DNA from: an uncultured Pelagibacteraceae bacterium
Lineage (GTDB): Bacteria; Pseudomonadota; Alphaproteobacteria; Pelagibacterales; Pelagibacteraceae
Assembly (NCBI GenBank): GCA_902624015.1
Contig: CACNVV010000009.1
Location: 1 to 34,583, forward strand
DNA: 34,583 nucleotides
Reading direction: 5' to 3'
The first letter of the stretch is position 1; every line of letters begins with the position of its first letter. The notes under the pieces were generated by a model, which had not been told where the DNA came from, made no database searches, and saw nothing but the letters and a program-made list of their open reading frames with translations. Of this stretch, positions 16,886-25,195 are shown in pieces. Position numbers and translations under genes: made by a program.

Positions 16886-17971
16886 TTATTTTGGGTCTAA
16901 TGCTCTAGCATCAGTGCTATTCCATCCAATATTTATATCTTGACTTACTTTTAATTCTAAATTGGACGTACTGTTTGGAACTTTGAGAATAAACTCTGAG
17001 TTCTCTAAAAGATTTAATCTGACTCTTGTGTGATCTCCGTGATAGATCACTTCTTCAATCTTTCCAGTAAACATATTATCCATCTTATCAGATGGATTTA
17101 TTAATGCTCGTTCAGGTCTTAAAGAAACAGTTGTTTTATCACCTTTAGACTTAACTGAAATTGGATTAGCAAGTATCTCTGAATTTGCTAATTTAACTTT
17201 ACACTTTTCTTTATCTATATCCACAACTTCACCATTGAAAGTATTGTTTTCACCAATGAACTCAGCAACAAAAGAATTTACTGGCTTCTCATAAAGTTCA
17301 GCAGGGTTTGAAAGCTGTTGAACTTTTCCATCATTAAATACTGCAATTCGATTTGACATAGTTAATGCCTCACTTTGATCATGAGTTACATATACAACTG
17401 TTACACCGATGCTTTCGTGAATATGTTTAATTTCGTATTGCATACTTTCTCTTAAGTTTTTGTCTAGTGCTCCAAGAGGTTCATCCATTAAAACAACTGC
17501 AGGGTCAAATACCAAAGCTCTTGCGACTGCAACCCTTTGTTGCTGACCACCTGAGAGTTGTGCTGGCATTCTAGTTTCAAAACCACTTAATGAAACCATC
17601 GATAATGCTTTATCAACTTTTTTATCTATTTCATCTTTTTCAACTTTTCTTACTCTTAATGGAAAAGCTAAGTTTTCGTAAACTGTCATATGTGGAAACA
17701 ATGCATAGTTTTGGAAAACCATTCCGATCCCTCTTTTATGAGGAGGAATATTAGAAATAATATTTCCATCTAATAAAATTTCCCCATGTGTTGGTGTTTC
17801 AAATCCTGCTAACATCATTAAGCATGTTGTTTTACCTGAACCAGATGGACCAAGCATTGTTATAAACTCACCTTCAGCAATATCTAATTGAAGATCTTTA
17901 ACGACAAGAACTTTGCCGTCATAACTTTTGTCTACTTTATCAAATTTTACGAATTCTGGATTTTTAGACAT
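16886..17971 (-). CDS. potA: ABC transporter ATPase, PotA-like
   Basis: 361 residues from the ATG at 17969-17971 (MSKNPEFVKFDKV). An upstream TTG would add nine residues of unlikely sequence. Complete ATP-binding set: Walker A GPSGSGKTT, Q-loop VFQNYALFPHMTV, signature LSGGQQQRVAVARAL, Walker B VVLMDEPLGALD, H-loop VTHDQSEA. A C-terminal TOBE-like domain (about 235-361) is typical of PotA and other MalK-like subunits and may be regulatory. It powers the PotB/PotC channel. It lies 45 nt after the DoeA-like gene in the same direction, linking transport to that hydrolase. Confidence 0.92.
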   Translation of the reverse strand: MSKNPEFVKFDKVDKSYDGKVLVVKDLQLDIAEGEFITMLGPSGSGKTTCLMMLAGFETPTHGEILLDGNIISNIPPHKRGIGMVFQNYALFPHMTVYENLAFPLRVRKVEKDEIDKKVDKALSMVSLSGFETRMPAQLSGGQQQRVAVARALVFDPAVVLMDEPLGALDKNLRESMQYEIKHIHESIGVTVVYVTHDQSEALTMSNRIAVFNDGKVQQLSNPAELYEKPVNSFVAEFIGENNTFNGEVVDIDKEKCKVKLANSEILANPISVKSKGDKTTVSLRPERALINPSDKMDNMFTGKIEEVIYHGDHTRVRLNLLENSEFILKVPNSTSNLELKVSQDINIGWNSTDARALDPK

Positions 17972-18016
17972 AAAAATGAATATAAAACATTTGTACAAAT
18001 AGATTTCAATAGCTAA

Positions 18017-19186
18017 TTAACTCTTAATATGGAGCGCTTTTGGAAAATTACAGAACAATTCTGATCCATTCTCTGTAACTCTTATAGCCTCAGATGCTTC
18101 AACACCCCAATCACCGAACTGCATAACTGCTATCATATGAAAGCAAACATTAGGTTCTAAAACTGTCATATCTCCTTTATAAATATTAAGAGTGTGTTCG
18201 CCCCAATCTGGAGGATAACCAATTCCTATTGAATAACCTGTTCGAGATTTTTTTTCTATTCCGTATTTATCTAATATTTTCCAAAAAGCTTGTGCAACAT
18301 CATCCGCTGTATTCCCAGGTTTAATTTGACTTATGCCTGCATTTAAAGCTTCAATTGTTTTGTTCATTGTATCAATCTTTAATTGATTAGGTTTTCCAAG
18401 CAGAACTGTTCTTGCCATTGGAGCATGATATCTCTTATAAACCCCGGATAATTCAATAATTGTAGCCTCACCTTCTACAAATTTATCTTGTGTTGCTGTT
18501 AAATGTGAAGCTGAAGTACCTTTCCCTGTTGGAAGTAATGTTGCAATACTAGAATATTCTCCTCCAAATTCTTCTGTTCCATAGAATAAAGTTTTTTGAA
18601 TTTCACCTACTGCATCGCACTGTCTTACTCCTGGTTTAATAACCTCCATTGCAGTTTTCATTCCTTTTTCAGAAATTTTTGCAGCAGATTTCATGAAACC
18701 TATTTCGGCATCTGATTTTACTAACCTTGCCCAATTAACTAAACGATCGCTATCTTTGATTTTTGCATTAGGTAATCCTTGCTTTATTTTTTCATAACAA
18801 AATGCAGTGAAATAATGTGCATCCATCTCTAAACCAATACATAACTTGTCCCACTTTCTCTCTTTAATTATTTCAACTAAATAGTCGTAGGGATGTTTTG
18901 GCCATGTGTGAATATAATTTTCATCATAAACTAAAATATTCTCATCCTTTAAATAAGTTTTTATATACGCGCCACCAGCATCTTGAGCCCTCACAAAGCA
19001 CAAAGGTTCGTCTGCATTTATATGAACAATTGCACATTGAGCATAATAAAAAGACCAAGCATCATAACCTGTTAGGTAATTCATGTTGTTAGTGTCATGT
19101 GAGATTAAAAGATCGATGCCTTTTTCTTGCATCATTTTTTTAACTTTTGTTAATCTTTGCTTATATTCTTCTTTTGTAAACAACAT
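18017..19186 (-). CDS. doeA: M24-family hydrolase, DoeA/EutD (ectoine hydrolase)-like
   Basis: 389 residues with creatinase-type N-terminal domain (about 1-155) and pita-bread M24 domain (about 160-385). The usual metal-binding aspartates of aminopeptidase P are absent: the strand reads ELSGVYKRYHAPMARTV (from Glu245), and the later region is GYPPDWGEHTL rather than a canonical metal-ligand loop. From memory, these blocks (YKRYH-P--RT, SRTGY-IG--YPPDWGE) match DoeA/EutD ectoine hydrolases, which open the ectoine ring without metals. The next gene upstream is EutA-like, overlapping by 1 nt, as in ectoine-utilisation clusters. No DoeB/EutE deacetylase is visible in the window. Alternatives are a related cyclic-amidine hydrolase or a peptidase-like enzyme of another osmolyte pathway. 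Confidence 0.72.
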   Translation of the reverse strand: MLFTKEEYKQRLTKVKKMMQEKGIDLLISHDTNNMNYLTGYDAWSFYYAQCAIVHINADEPLCFVRAQDAGGAYIKTYLKDENILVYDENYIHTWPKHPYDYLVEIIKERKWDKLCIGLEMDAHYFTAFCYEKIKQGLPNAKIKDSDRLVNWARLVKSDAEIGFMKSAAKISEKGMKTAMEVIKPGVRQCDAVGEIQKTLFYGTEEFGGEYSSIATLLPTGKGTSASHLTATQDKFVEGEATIIELSGVYKRYHAPMARTVLLGKPNQLKIDTMNKTIEALNAGISQIKPGNTADDVAQAFWKILDKYGIEKKSRTGYSIGIGYPPDWGEHTLNIYKGDMTVLEPNVCFHMIAVMQFGDWGVEASEAIRVTENGSELFCNFPKALHIKS

Positions 19187-19932
19187 TAATTTTCTTTAAA
19201 TAATTTACCAAATCCTTCGACAGAATTATTTTTGTTTATTTTAACAAGCGTATCCCAAATTAAAGCCTGATTGCTAGATAAAACTGTGGTATTTAATTTT
19301 TTCTCTAATTTATCAATAATTGGTAATACTGGTAAAGCAGTACAAGAAACAAAGAGAGCCTCTGCCCCATTTAAATCTATTTCAGATAGAACATTAAATA
19401 AATAATTCTGATCAACTTTTCCTATATCGTAATCAGCTTCTATATCGAAGTAAGAATTTGAAGTAACTTCAAACCCTTCGTTTTTAAAATATTCCAAAAC
19501 TTCATCGTTAAGTTTTTTACTATAGGGTGTAAATAGACTTATTTTATTTATATTTAATTTCTTTAAAGCTTTAATTGCAGCGGTACTTGGAGTTGTCACC
19601 TCTGCCATAGGTTTTGCAGCTTTTACCTTTTTCTCTATAGACTCATAACCTGCAGCTATTGTTCCAGAGGTACAGCCATAAACAACACAATCGATATCCT
19701 GATCAGGTAATATATCTTTTGTTACCTCGGTAACTTTGTTTGACATTTTGATCAAATTTTCTTTTGTTAGCGGGTTATAGCATTCGATACGATTTACAAA
19801 AAAATCAACTTCTCTGTCTTTAATTACGTTTATAAAATCTCTTTCAATCATAAAATCGCTAGCAAGCGCAATAAGTCCAATTCTCGGATTTGATTTGGTA
19901 ATATATTTAGGATCTATTTTTGTTGAATTCAT
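19186..19932 (-). CDS. Asp/Glu racemase-fold protein, EutA/maleate-isomerase-like
   Basis: 248 residues. Two catalytic-type cysteines occur in the expected places: Cys87 (YGCTSGT) and Cys197 (VSCTALPV). The ending SSNQALIWDTL is typical of the maleate cis-trans isomerase/arylmalonate decarboxylase branch, which includes EutA of ectoine-utilisation operons. Cytoplasmic; reaction unknown. Its stop overlaps the DoeA-like start (TAATG), so the two are translationally coupled, and it is the first gene of the six-gene run that ends with potC. It is divergent from a DMT permease across 58 nt. Confidence 0.8.
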   Translation of the reverse strand: MNSTKIDPKYITKSNPRIGLIALASDFMIERDFINVIKDREVDFFVNRIECYNPLTKENLIKMSNKVTEVTKDILPDQDIDCVVYGCTSGTIAAGYESIEKKVKAAKPMAEVTTPSTAAIKALKKLNINKISLFTPYSKKLNDEVLEYFKNEGFEVTSNSYFDIEADYDIGKVDQNYLFNVLSEIDLNGAEALFVSCTALPVLPIIDKLEKKLNTTVLSSNQALIWDTLVKINKNNSVEGFGKLFKEN

Positions 19933-19990
19933 AATTTAAAAGGTGAATATATCAGAAGTTCTTTAATAATCATTAATATTAAAAATAGGT

Positions 19991-20863
19991 ATGAATATAA
20001 AAGATACTTTCGTAGCGTCCTTGGTACCTATTTTTTTAGGGTTTGGATTTGTAATAGCTAAACCAGCATTTGAATCTTTTCCTCCTATTCTTTTGATGGG
20101 CATCAGATTTACTTTTGCAGCGTTATTGTTGATATGGTGGTTTCCAATCCCAAAAGGTTATTTAAAAAAAATATTTGCTGCATCATTAGTGGCTAATACT
20201 TTACAATATAGCATAACTTATTCTGGTTTAGATTTAATTGATGCATCTGCTGCAGTTCTTTTGGTTCAAACAGAAGTTCCGTTTGGAGTTATTTTTGCTT
20301 ACTTCATGCTTAAAGAAAAACCAACTATTAGAGCTTTGATTGGTATAGCCATTGCTTTTGTTGGTGTTTATATTTTAACTGGATCTCCTAACTTAGATGG
20401 AAAATTTATTGGAATTGGTCTTACAATATTAGGATCAGCCGTATGGGCTCTTGGACAAGTTATGGTTAAACCATTAAGCAAAGAAATAAATCCTTTAGCA
20501 TTAGTTGCTTGGTTAGCATTATTCTCTGGACCAATATTAGTGATGCTATCTGCAATAATTGATGGAAATACAATTATTTATCTAACAAATGCAAAATTTG
20601 ATCATTGGATTATTGCTATTTATATTGGTTTCATCATGCAACCAATTACATACGGATGTTTTTATTATGTTTTAAAAAATAACCCACTTTATAAAGTACT
20701 TCCAATTGTTACTATGGGGATACCACCAACAGGTTTATTAGCAGCTATATTTCTTTTAGGTGAAAAACCAACACCAGAATTATTTATTGGTGGTGCAATA
20801 ATCATAGTTGGTGTGATTTTAATTATATTTACAAAAAATAAAAAAGAAGAGGAAATAAAATGA
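19991..20863 (+). CDS. DMT/EamA-family transporter
   Basis: 290 residues, about ten hydrophobic helices arranged as two EamA repeats (about 8-135 and 145-285). Typical signatures: ASAAVLLVQTEVPFGVIFAYFML in the first repeat and GIPPTGLLAAIFLLGEKPTPELFIGG in the second. Drug/metabolite transporters of this family export or import small metabolites; substrate not predictable. It overlaps the downstream dehydrogenase by 4 nt (ATGA), so it probably moves a metabolite of that pathway. Confidence 0.92.
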   Translation: MNIKDTFVASLVPIFLGFGFVIAKPAFESFPPILLMGIRFTFAALLLIWWFPIPKGYLKKIFAASLVANTLQYSITYSGLDLIDASAAVLLVQTEVPFGVIFAYFMLKEKPTIRALIGIAIAFVGVYILTGSPNLDGKFIGIGLTILGSAVWALGQVMVKPLSKEINPLALVAWLALFSGPILVMLSAIIDGNTIIYLTNAKFDHWIIAIYIGFIMQPITYGCFYYVLKNNPLYKVLPIVTMGIPPTGLLAAIFLLGEKPTPELFIGGAIIIVGVILIIFTKNKKEEEIK

Positions 20864-21801
20864 AAATTGGATTTATCGGTTTAGGTAATGTTGGAGGAAA
20901 ACTTGCGGGAAGTTTATTAAGAAATAACTTTGATCTTACAGTAAGAGATTTAGATAAACGTTTGACAAATTCTTTGAAAGACTTAGGTGCTAAAGTGTCA
21001 AAGTCACCAAAAGAATTAGCTGAACAATCCGATTTAATCATTACCTCTCTTCCTTCTCCTGAGGTTTCTGCAGAAGTTATGGAAAGTGAAGATGGAATTC
21101 TAAATGGTTTATCAGAAAATAAAATTTGGCTAGAAATGAGTACCACAGATGAAAATGAAGTTAAAAGACTTGGGAAAAAAGTAATAGAAAAAAAAGCTAT
21201 CCCTTTAGATGGACCTGTGAGTGGTGGATGTCATAGAGCAGCAACAGGTAATATTGCTATATTCGTTGGTGGAGAAAGGAAAGCATTTGAAAAAATTTTA
21301 CCTGCATTAACTGTTATGGGAAGAAAAATATTGCACACTGGTGAGCTTGGTACAGCAAGTGTATTAAAAGTAATTACAAATTATCTAGCATCTGCACATT
21401 TAGTTGCATTAGGTGAAGCTTGGACTGTAGCAAAAAAATCTAATTTAGATTTAACAAAAACTTATAAAGGAATTGCTATTTCCTCAGGTAATTCATTTGT
21501 GCATGAAACTGAAAGTCAGGTTATATTAAATGGATCTTATAATATAAATTTTACAATGGATTTAGTTTTAAAGGATACAGGTCTATTTGATAATCTTGCA
21601 AAAAAACTAAATGCTCCTTTAGAAATTTCTCCACAAATAGTTAAAATTTTCAAAGATGGTCAAAAAAAATATGGTTCAAGAGCTTGGTCATCAATGATTG
21701 TGAAAAGGATGGAGGATTTAAATAATATTAATTTTAGAGCCAATGGTTTTCCTGATGAGTTAGTAGATAATGAACCTGAGGAAAAAGGATATGAAATTTA
21801 A
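20860..21801 (+). CDS. Beta-hydroxyacid dehydrogenase (3-hydroxyisobutyrate dehydrogenase family)
   Basis: 313 residues. N-terminal Rossmann fold with IGFIGLGNVGGKLAGSLL, substrate loop DGPVSGGCHRAATG (about 117-130) and catalytic Lys170 with Asn174 (SVLKVITNYL). NAD(P)-dependent oxidation of a 3-hydroxy acid, or reduction of a semialdehyde. A Shine-Dalgarno-like AGAGGA lies upstream inside the DMT gene, and the starts are coupled. The following gene is an aldehyde dehydrogenase, so alcohol to aldehyde to acid is a reasonable guess. Substrate (3-hydroxyisobutyrate, tartronate, threonate or another) cannot be assigned. Confidence 0.9.
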   Translation: MKIGFIGLGNVGGKLAGSLLRNNFDLTVRDLDKRLTNSLKDLGAKVSKSPKELAEQSDLIITSLPSPEVSAEVMESEDGILNGLSENKIWLEMSTTDENEVKRLGKKVIEKKAIPLDGPVSGGCHRAATGNIAIFVGGERKAFEKILPALTVMGRKILHTGELGTASVLKVITNYLASAHLVALGEAWTVAKKSNLDLTKTYKGIAISSGNSFVHETESQVILNGSYNINFTMDLVLKDTGLFDNLAKKLNAPLEISPQIVKIFKDGQKKYGSRAWSSMIVKRMEDLNNINFRANGFPDELVDNEPEEKGYEI

Positions 21802-21822
21802 TTAATGTGTTAAGATAAAAAA

Positions 21823-23253
21823 ATGTTAGATAAAAGAAAATTTTACATAAATGGTCAGTGGGTTGATCCAATTAAAAAAAATGATTTTGATGTAATTAAT
21901 CCATGCAATGAAGACCCGTTTGCTGTTATTTCTTTAGGTTCAAAAGAAGACACCGATTTAGCTGTCAAATCAGCAAAAAATGCCTTTAATTCTTGGAAAG
22001 AAACTAGCAAGGAAGAAAGGCTCAGTTTACTTGAAAAATTATCATCAGTTTATAAAAAAAGATTTAATGAAATGGCTGAAGCTATTTCTCTAGAAATGGG
22101 TGCACCAATGGATTGGGCAACAGATGTTCAAACAGCTTCAGGGAAAGATCATTTAGATGATTTTATTTTAAGATTAAAAAATTTTAAATTTGATGAACAC
22201 TTTGATAATAAATCAAATAATCATATCTATTATGAGCCAATTGGAATTTGTGGATTAATCACACCGTGGAATTGGCCAATTAATCAAATTGCTTTAAAAG
22301 TCGTTCCAGCATTCGCAACTGGATGTACAATGATTTTAAAACCATCAGAAATTGCTCCTATTTCTGGAATGCTATTTGCAGAAATGATTGATGAAGCAGG
22401 TTTTCCAAAAGGTGTATTTAATTTGGTAAATGGAGACGGTGCAGGAGTGGGAACCCACATTTCAAGCCACCCTGATATTGATATGGTTTCTTTCACAGGT
22501 TCAACAAGAGCAGGAAGATTAATTTCAAAAAATGCTGCTGAAACAATTAAAAGAGTTTGTCTTGAATTAGGTGGAAAAGGTGGAAATATTGTTTTTGCTG
22601 ATAGTTATAAAGATGCAGTAAGAGACGGTATTAGAAATGTAATGAGCAATTCTGGTCAATCTTGTGATGCACCAACAAGGATGCTTGTTGAAAAATCAAT
22701 TTACGAAAGAGCTGTTAAAGAAGCTGTTGATGAAGCAAACAAAATTAAAGTAGATCAAGCTTCAAAAAAAGGAGATCATATAGGACCAGTAATTTCTAAA
22801 ATTCAATATGATAAAATTATAAATCTTATTGAAAGTGGAATTTCTGAAGGCGCAACTCTTGCAGCAGGTGGACCTGAGTTACCAAACGGTTTGAACAAAG
22901 GGTACTTCATCAAACCAACTATATTTACAGATGTAACTAATGAAATGAGAATTGCTAAGGAAGAAATTTTTGGACCTGTATTATCTATAATTCCCTTTGA
23001 AACTGAAGATGAGGCAGTCAATATTGTAAACGATACTTCTTATGGTCTTGGAAATTATTTACAAACTGAAGATAGAGAAAAAGCACATCGTGTTGCTAAA
23101 AAATTAAGATCTGGATGTGTTTACATTAATGGAAATGGAGCAGATGCCGGAACTCCATTCGGTGGTTACAGACAATCAGGTAATGGGAGAGAAGGAGGTG
23201 TTTGGGGCCTTGAGGAATATCTTGAAGTAAAGAATGTTACTGGTTGGAGTTAA
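21823..23253 (+). CDS. NAD(P)-dependent aldehyde dehydrogenase (paralogue B)
   Basis: 476 residues. Catalytic Asn150 (TPWNWP), Glu248 (LELGGKG) and Cys281 (NSGQSCDAP) are intact, as is FTGSTRAG. It is a clear paralogue of the enzyme at 6151-7584: same length, same N-terminal MLDK-FYING and C-terminal GLEEYLEVK--TGWS pattern. It follows the beta-hydroxyacid dehydrogenase by 21 nt on the same strand. Its 3' end overlaps the convergent dioxygenase gene by 17 nt. Physiological aldehyde unknown. Confidence 0.92.
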   Translation: MLDKRKFYINGQWVDPIKKNDFDVINPCNEDPFAVISLGSKEDTDLAVKSAKNAFNSWKETSKEERLSLLEKLSSVYKKRFNEMAEAISLEMGAPMDWATDVQTASGKDHLDDFILRLKNFKFDEHFDNKSNNHIYYEPIGICGLITPWNWPINQIALKVVPAFATGCTMILKPSEIAPISGMLFAEMIDEAGFPKGVFNLVNGDGAGVGTHISSHPDIDMVSFTGSTRAGRLISKNAAETIKRVCLELGGKGGNIVFADSYKDAVRDGIRNVMSNSGQSCDAPTRMLVEKSIYERAVKEAVDEANKIKVDQASKKGDHIGPVISKIQYDKIINLIESGISEGATLAAGGPELPNGLNKGYFIKPTIFTDVTNEMRIAKEEIFGPVLSIIPFETEDEAVNIVNDTSYGLGNYLQTEDREKAHRVAKKLRSGCVYINGNGADAGTPFGGYRQSGNGREGGVWGLEEYLEVKNVTGWS

Positions 23254-24388
23254 CAGAATTTTTTAAATATCTTAGTCTCCCAATAATTTCATCTCGATCC
23301 ATGTAATAACCTTGTAAATGTCTATGTCCTGAGTTTGGATCATATTCAGTTCTACCGTGTAATAATCGTCTATTGTTAAAAGAAAAAATATCACCTGGTC
23401 CTAATCTAAATTTAATCTGAAATTGATCGTCATGAAGTAAATTTCCAAATCGGTGGTGAGCTTTATAAACTTTATCCATCAAATCAGGATGACAATCTAA
23501 AGCATCCATAGTTGCTACGCTAAACCGAATATCATGGTAATCATTATCTTTTGTAAGAGATATCGCGGGTGCGTAATAACTTCTAACAGACTCTTGTGTA
23601 TAGTCCATGTCTCTAAATTTTAAATGAACGTTTACTAGCGTATCAAATATTTCTTTCTCATTTTTTCTTAAATAATCTGCTACTGCAAAGCCATCTACAG
23701 CAGATGAGTCTCCTCCTGTTGCAGAATTAACTAAACAATGAAGAAATTGGTAACCAGGTGGTGTTTCAAACCATGGTAAATCCATATGATTTCTTAGGGC
23801 ATGTGCTGTGTAAGCAGAATTATTTGGTTTAGGGATGTTAATTACTTCAAACGGTGTTTTAAAAAAAGTTTCTCTAGTATGACTAATTCTATTTAAAATT
23901 TTAAAGCCAGAATTATTTTCGGTTGGAGCATTTTTTACTATAGCAATTCCAGTATGATGTAAAAGCTCTAACCATCTTACAAGTCCTTCATCTGAACTCA
24001 TAATTTCATCATGTTCAATCTCAATTGACTTCAGATCATTTTGTAAAGAGTTATCCCAAAGTTGATAAGGAGATTTATATTCTAAATTATTTTTTATTGT
24101 ATAGCAGTTTTCTCTTAACCAATTTTGGTCGTAATAACTTATGTGGTCTCCTTCACTCCATTCAATTTCAAGCTTGCCTTCATTATTTACTGCAAATTTT
24201 TTTGGATTAATATTATTTGATACTTTTAAAATATTAAACATTCTATGACGTGAGTCTTTGTCGTGTGCAGTCGGACAATTGTCTCTTAGCCATAAATAAT
24301 TAAATTTACTTTTTTTTCCATCACTCCAGTCAACTTCTAAATTTGTAGAATTTTTAGTTATGTTTTTAATTGTAAAATTTTGTTCCAT
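23237..24388 (-). CDS. Gamma-butyrobetaine/trimethyllysine-type 2-oxoglutarate dioxygenase
   Basis: 383 residues. The N-terminal domain (about 10-98) with YLWLRDNCPT is the DUF971-like domain of gamma-butyrobetaine hydroxylases. The catalytic TauD-like domain follows, with Fe(II) ligands His201 and Asp203 (RNHMDLPW), the PPGYQFLHCL strand that is characteristic of the carnitine-biosynthesis enzymes, and His344 (RRLLHGR). Eukaryotic relatives use a zinc-binding Cys cluster in the N-terminal domain; here only Cys38 and Cys95 remain, so that site appears lost. The enzyme hydroxylates a trimethylammonium substrate using 2-oxoglutarate and oxygen. Its start overlaps the class II aldolase stop (TAATG), tying it to that enzyme. 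Confidence 0.85.
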   Translation of the reverse strand: MEQNFTIKNITKNSTNLEVDWSDGKKSKFNYLWLRDNCPTAHDKDSRHRMFNILKVSNNINPKKFAVNNEGKLEIEWSEGDHISYYDQNWLRENCYTIKNNLEYKSPYQLWDNSLQNDLKSIEIEHDEIMSSDEGLVRWLELLHHTGIAIVKNAPTENNSGFKILNRISHTRETFFKTPFEVINIPKPNNSAYTAHALRNHMDLPWFETPPGYQFLHCLVNSATGGDSSAVDGFAVADYLRKNEKEIFDTLVNVHLKFRDMDYTQESVRSYYAPAISLTKDNDYHDIRFSVATMDALDCHPDLMDKVYKAHHRFGNLLHDDQFQIKFRLGPGDIFSFNNRRLLHGRTEYDPNSGHRHLQGYYMDRDEIIGRLRYLKNSVNSNQ

Positions 24389-25119
24389 TAATTTTTATAA
24401 TTTGAATGTTCTCTCTCTAGTTTTCTTAATAAAGCAGCCCACTCTGTTTTTCCATCATAATTATAATCATCAGAGTCACTCATGTTTTCCCAGAAATATG
24501 CAGCTTTCTGTTTATCTATTTCATGTTTGTTTAAACCCATAGCAAGATTTTTTACCTGAACTGAACATGCTTGCTCCAGATAATAAGCTCTGAAAAATGC
24601 TTCTGCTGCGGTTTTTCCTACTGTGTAATATCCATGATTTCTAGTAATCAAAATGTCGTGTTTGCTAATTAGGTTTTCAAATTTGCTTCCAAATTCTTTG
24701 TCCTCAACAAATTCATAATCAATATATCCAACAAGATGATTTAAATAAACTGCAGCCTGTGAGAGATACATTAAACCCTCTTTAGTGCCACCAACAGCCA
24801 TCACATCGTTGGCATGTCCATGAACATAAAAATTTACATCGTCTCTTTTATTAAAAATCCATTGAGCAAGATTAATGCATCCATCATTTAACCAAGGTCC
24901 ATCTGAATCTAATTTTTTTCCGTTTTGATCAATTTTAACTAAAGATGAAGCGGTAATTTCTTCATAAAACATTCCATATGGATGAACAAAAGAACAATTC
25001 TTATCTTCAGCAGATCTTGCCCCTGCACATTGGTTAGCAAGGTCTGTCATACCGTATATATGTAAAATTCTATAGAGAGCAGACAACTCTAATCGCACAT
25101 CTTTATCTGTTTGGGCCAT
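24388..25119 (-). CDS. Class II aldolase/adducin-family protein
   Basis: 243 residues. Zinc-dependent fold of fuculose-phosphate aldolase type: FVHPYGMFYEEITASSLVKID, YVHGHANDVMAVGG with the HxH pair, and ITRNHGYYTVGKTAAEAFF with the third His. Members cleave or decarboxylate hydroxylated substrates; many in this subgroup have unknown reactions. It is first in a two-gene unit with the gamma-butyrobetaine-type dioxygenase. A hydroxylase followed by an aldolase is the logic of carnitine synthesis from trimethyllysine, though there the aldolase is PLP-dependent. Confidence 0.88.
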   Translation of the reverse strand: MAQTDKDVRLELSALYRILHIYGMTDLANQCAGARSAEDKNCSFVHPYGMFYEEITASSLVKIDQNGKKLDSDGPWLNDGCINLAQWIFNKRDDVNFYVHGHANDVMAVGGTKEGLMYLSQAAVYLNHLVGYIDYEFVEDKEFGSKFENLISKHDILITRNHGYYTVGKTAAEAFFRAYYLEQACSVQVKNLAMGLNKHEIDKQKAAYFWENMSDSDDYNYDGKTEWAALLRKLEREHSNYKN

Positions 25120-25161
25120 ATATAAAATTCTTATTTAAAAAATAAGTAAAAGCAAATAAAT

Positions 25162-25195
25162 ACAACTGTTATTTGTTAAAACAATTATAAGTTGT
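25162..25195. promoter_or_regulatory. Nested dyad, candidate operator between aldolase and proV
   Basis: Outer arms ACAACT (25162-25167) and AGTTGT (25190-25195) and inner arms TTGTT (25173-25177) and AACAA (25080-equivalent: 25180-25184) share one centre at 25178/25179, each pair separated by 5 nt on both sides. It overlaps the -35 and spacer of the proV promoter and lies 43 nt from the aldolase start. It looks like a dimer-binding operator shared by the divergent units; inferred. Confidence 0.45.

Noticed and set aside
13446-17971. Firm assignment of the ABC importer to spermidine/putrescine
   Set aside because: Family names come from COG0687 similarity, but the binding-protein N-terminus, the long PotB and the eutA/doeA-like neighbours leave the ligand open.
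17972-17998. TTG start adding nine residues to the PotA-like protein
   Set aside because: The extension (MYKCFIFIF) is hydrophobic and unlike PotA N-termini, while the ATG at 17971 begins the normal domain.
20829-21146. 105-codon minus-strand open frame over the DMT/dehydrogenase junction
   Set aside because: Antisense to two confident genes; composition is that of a shadow frame.
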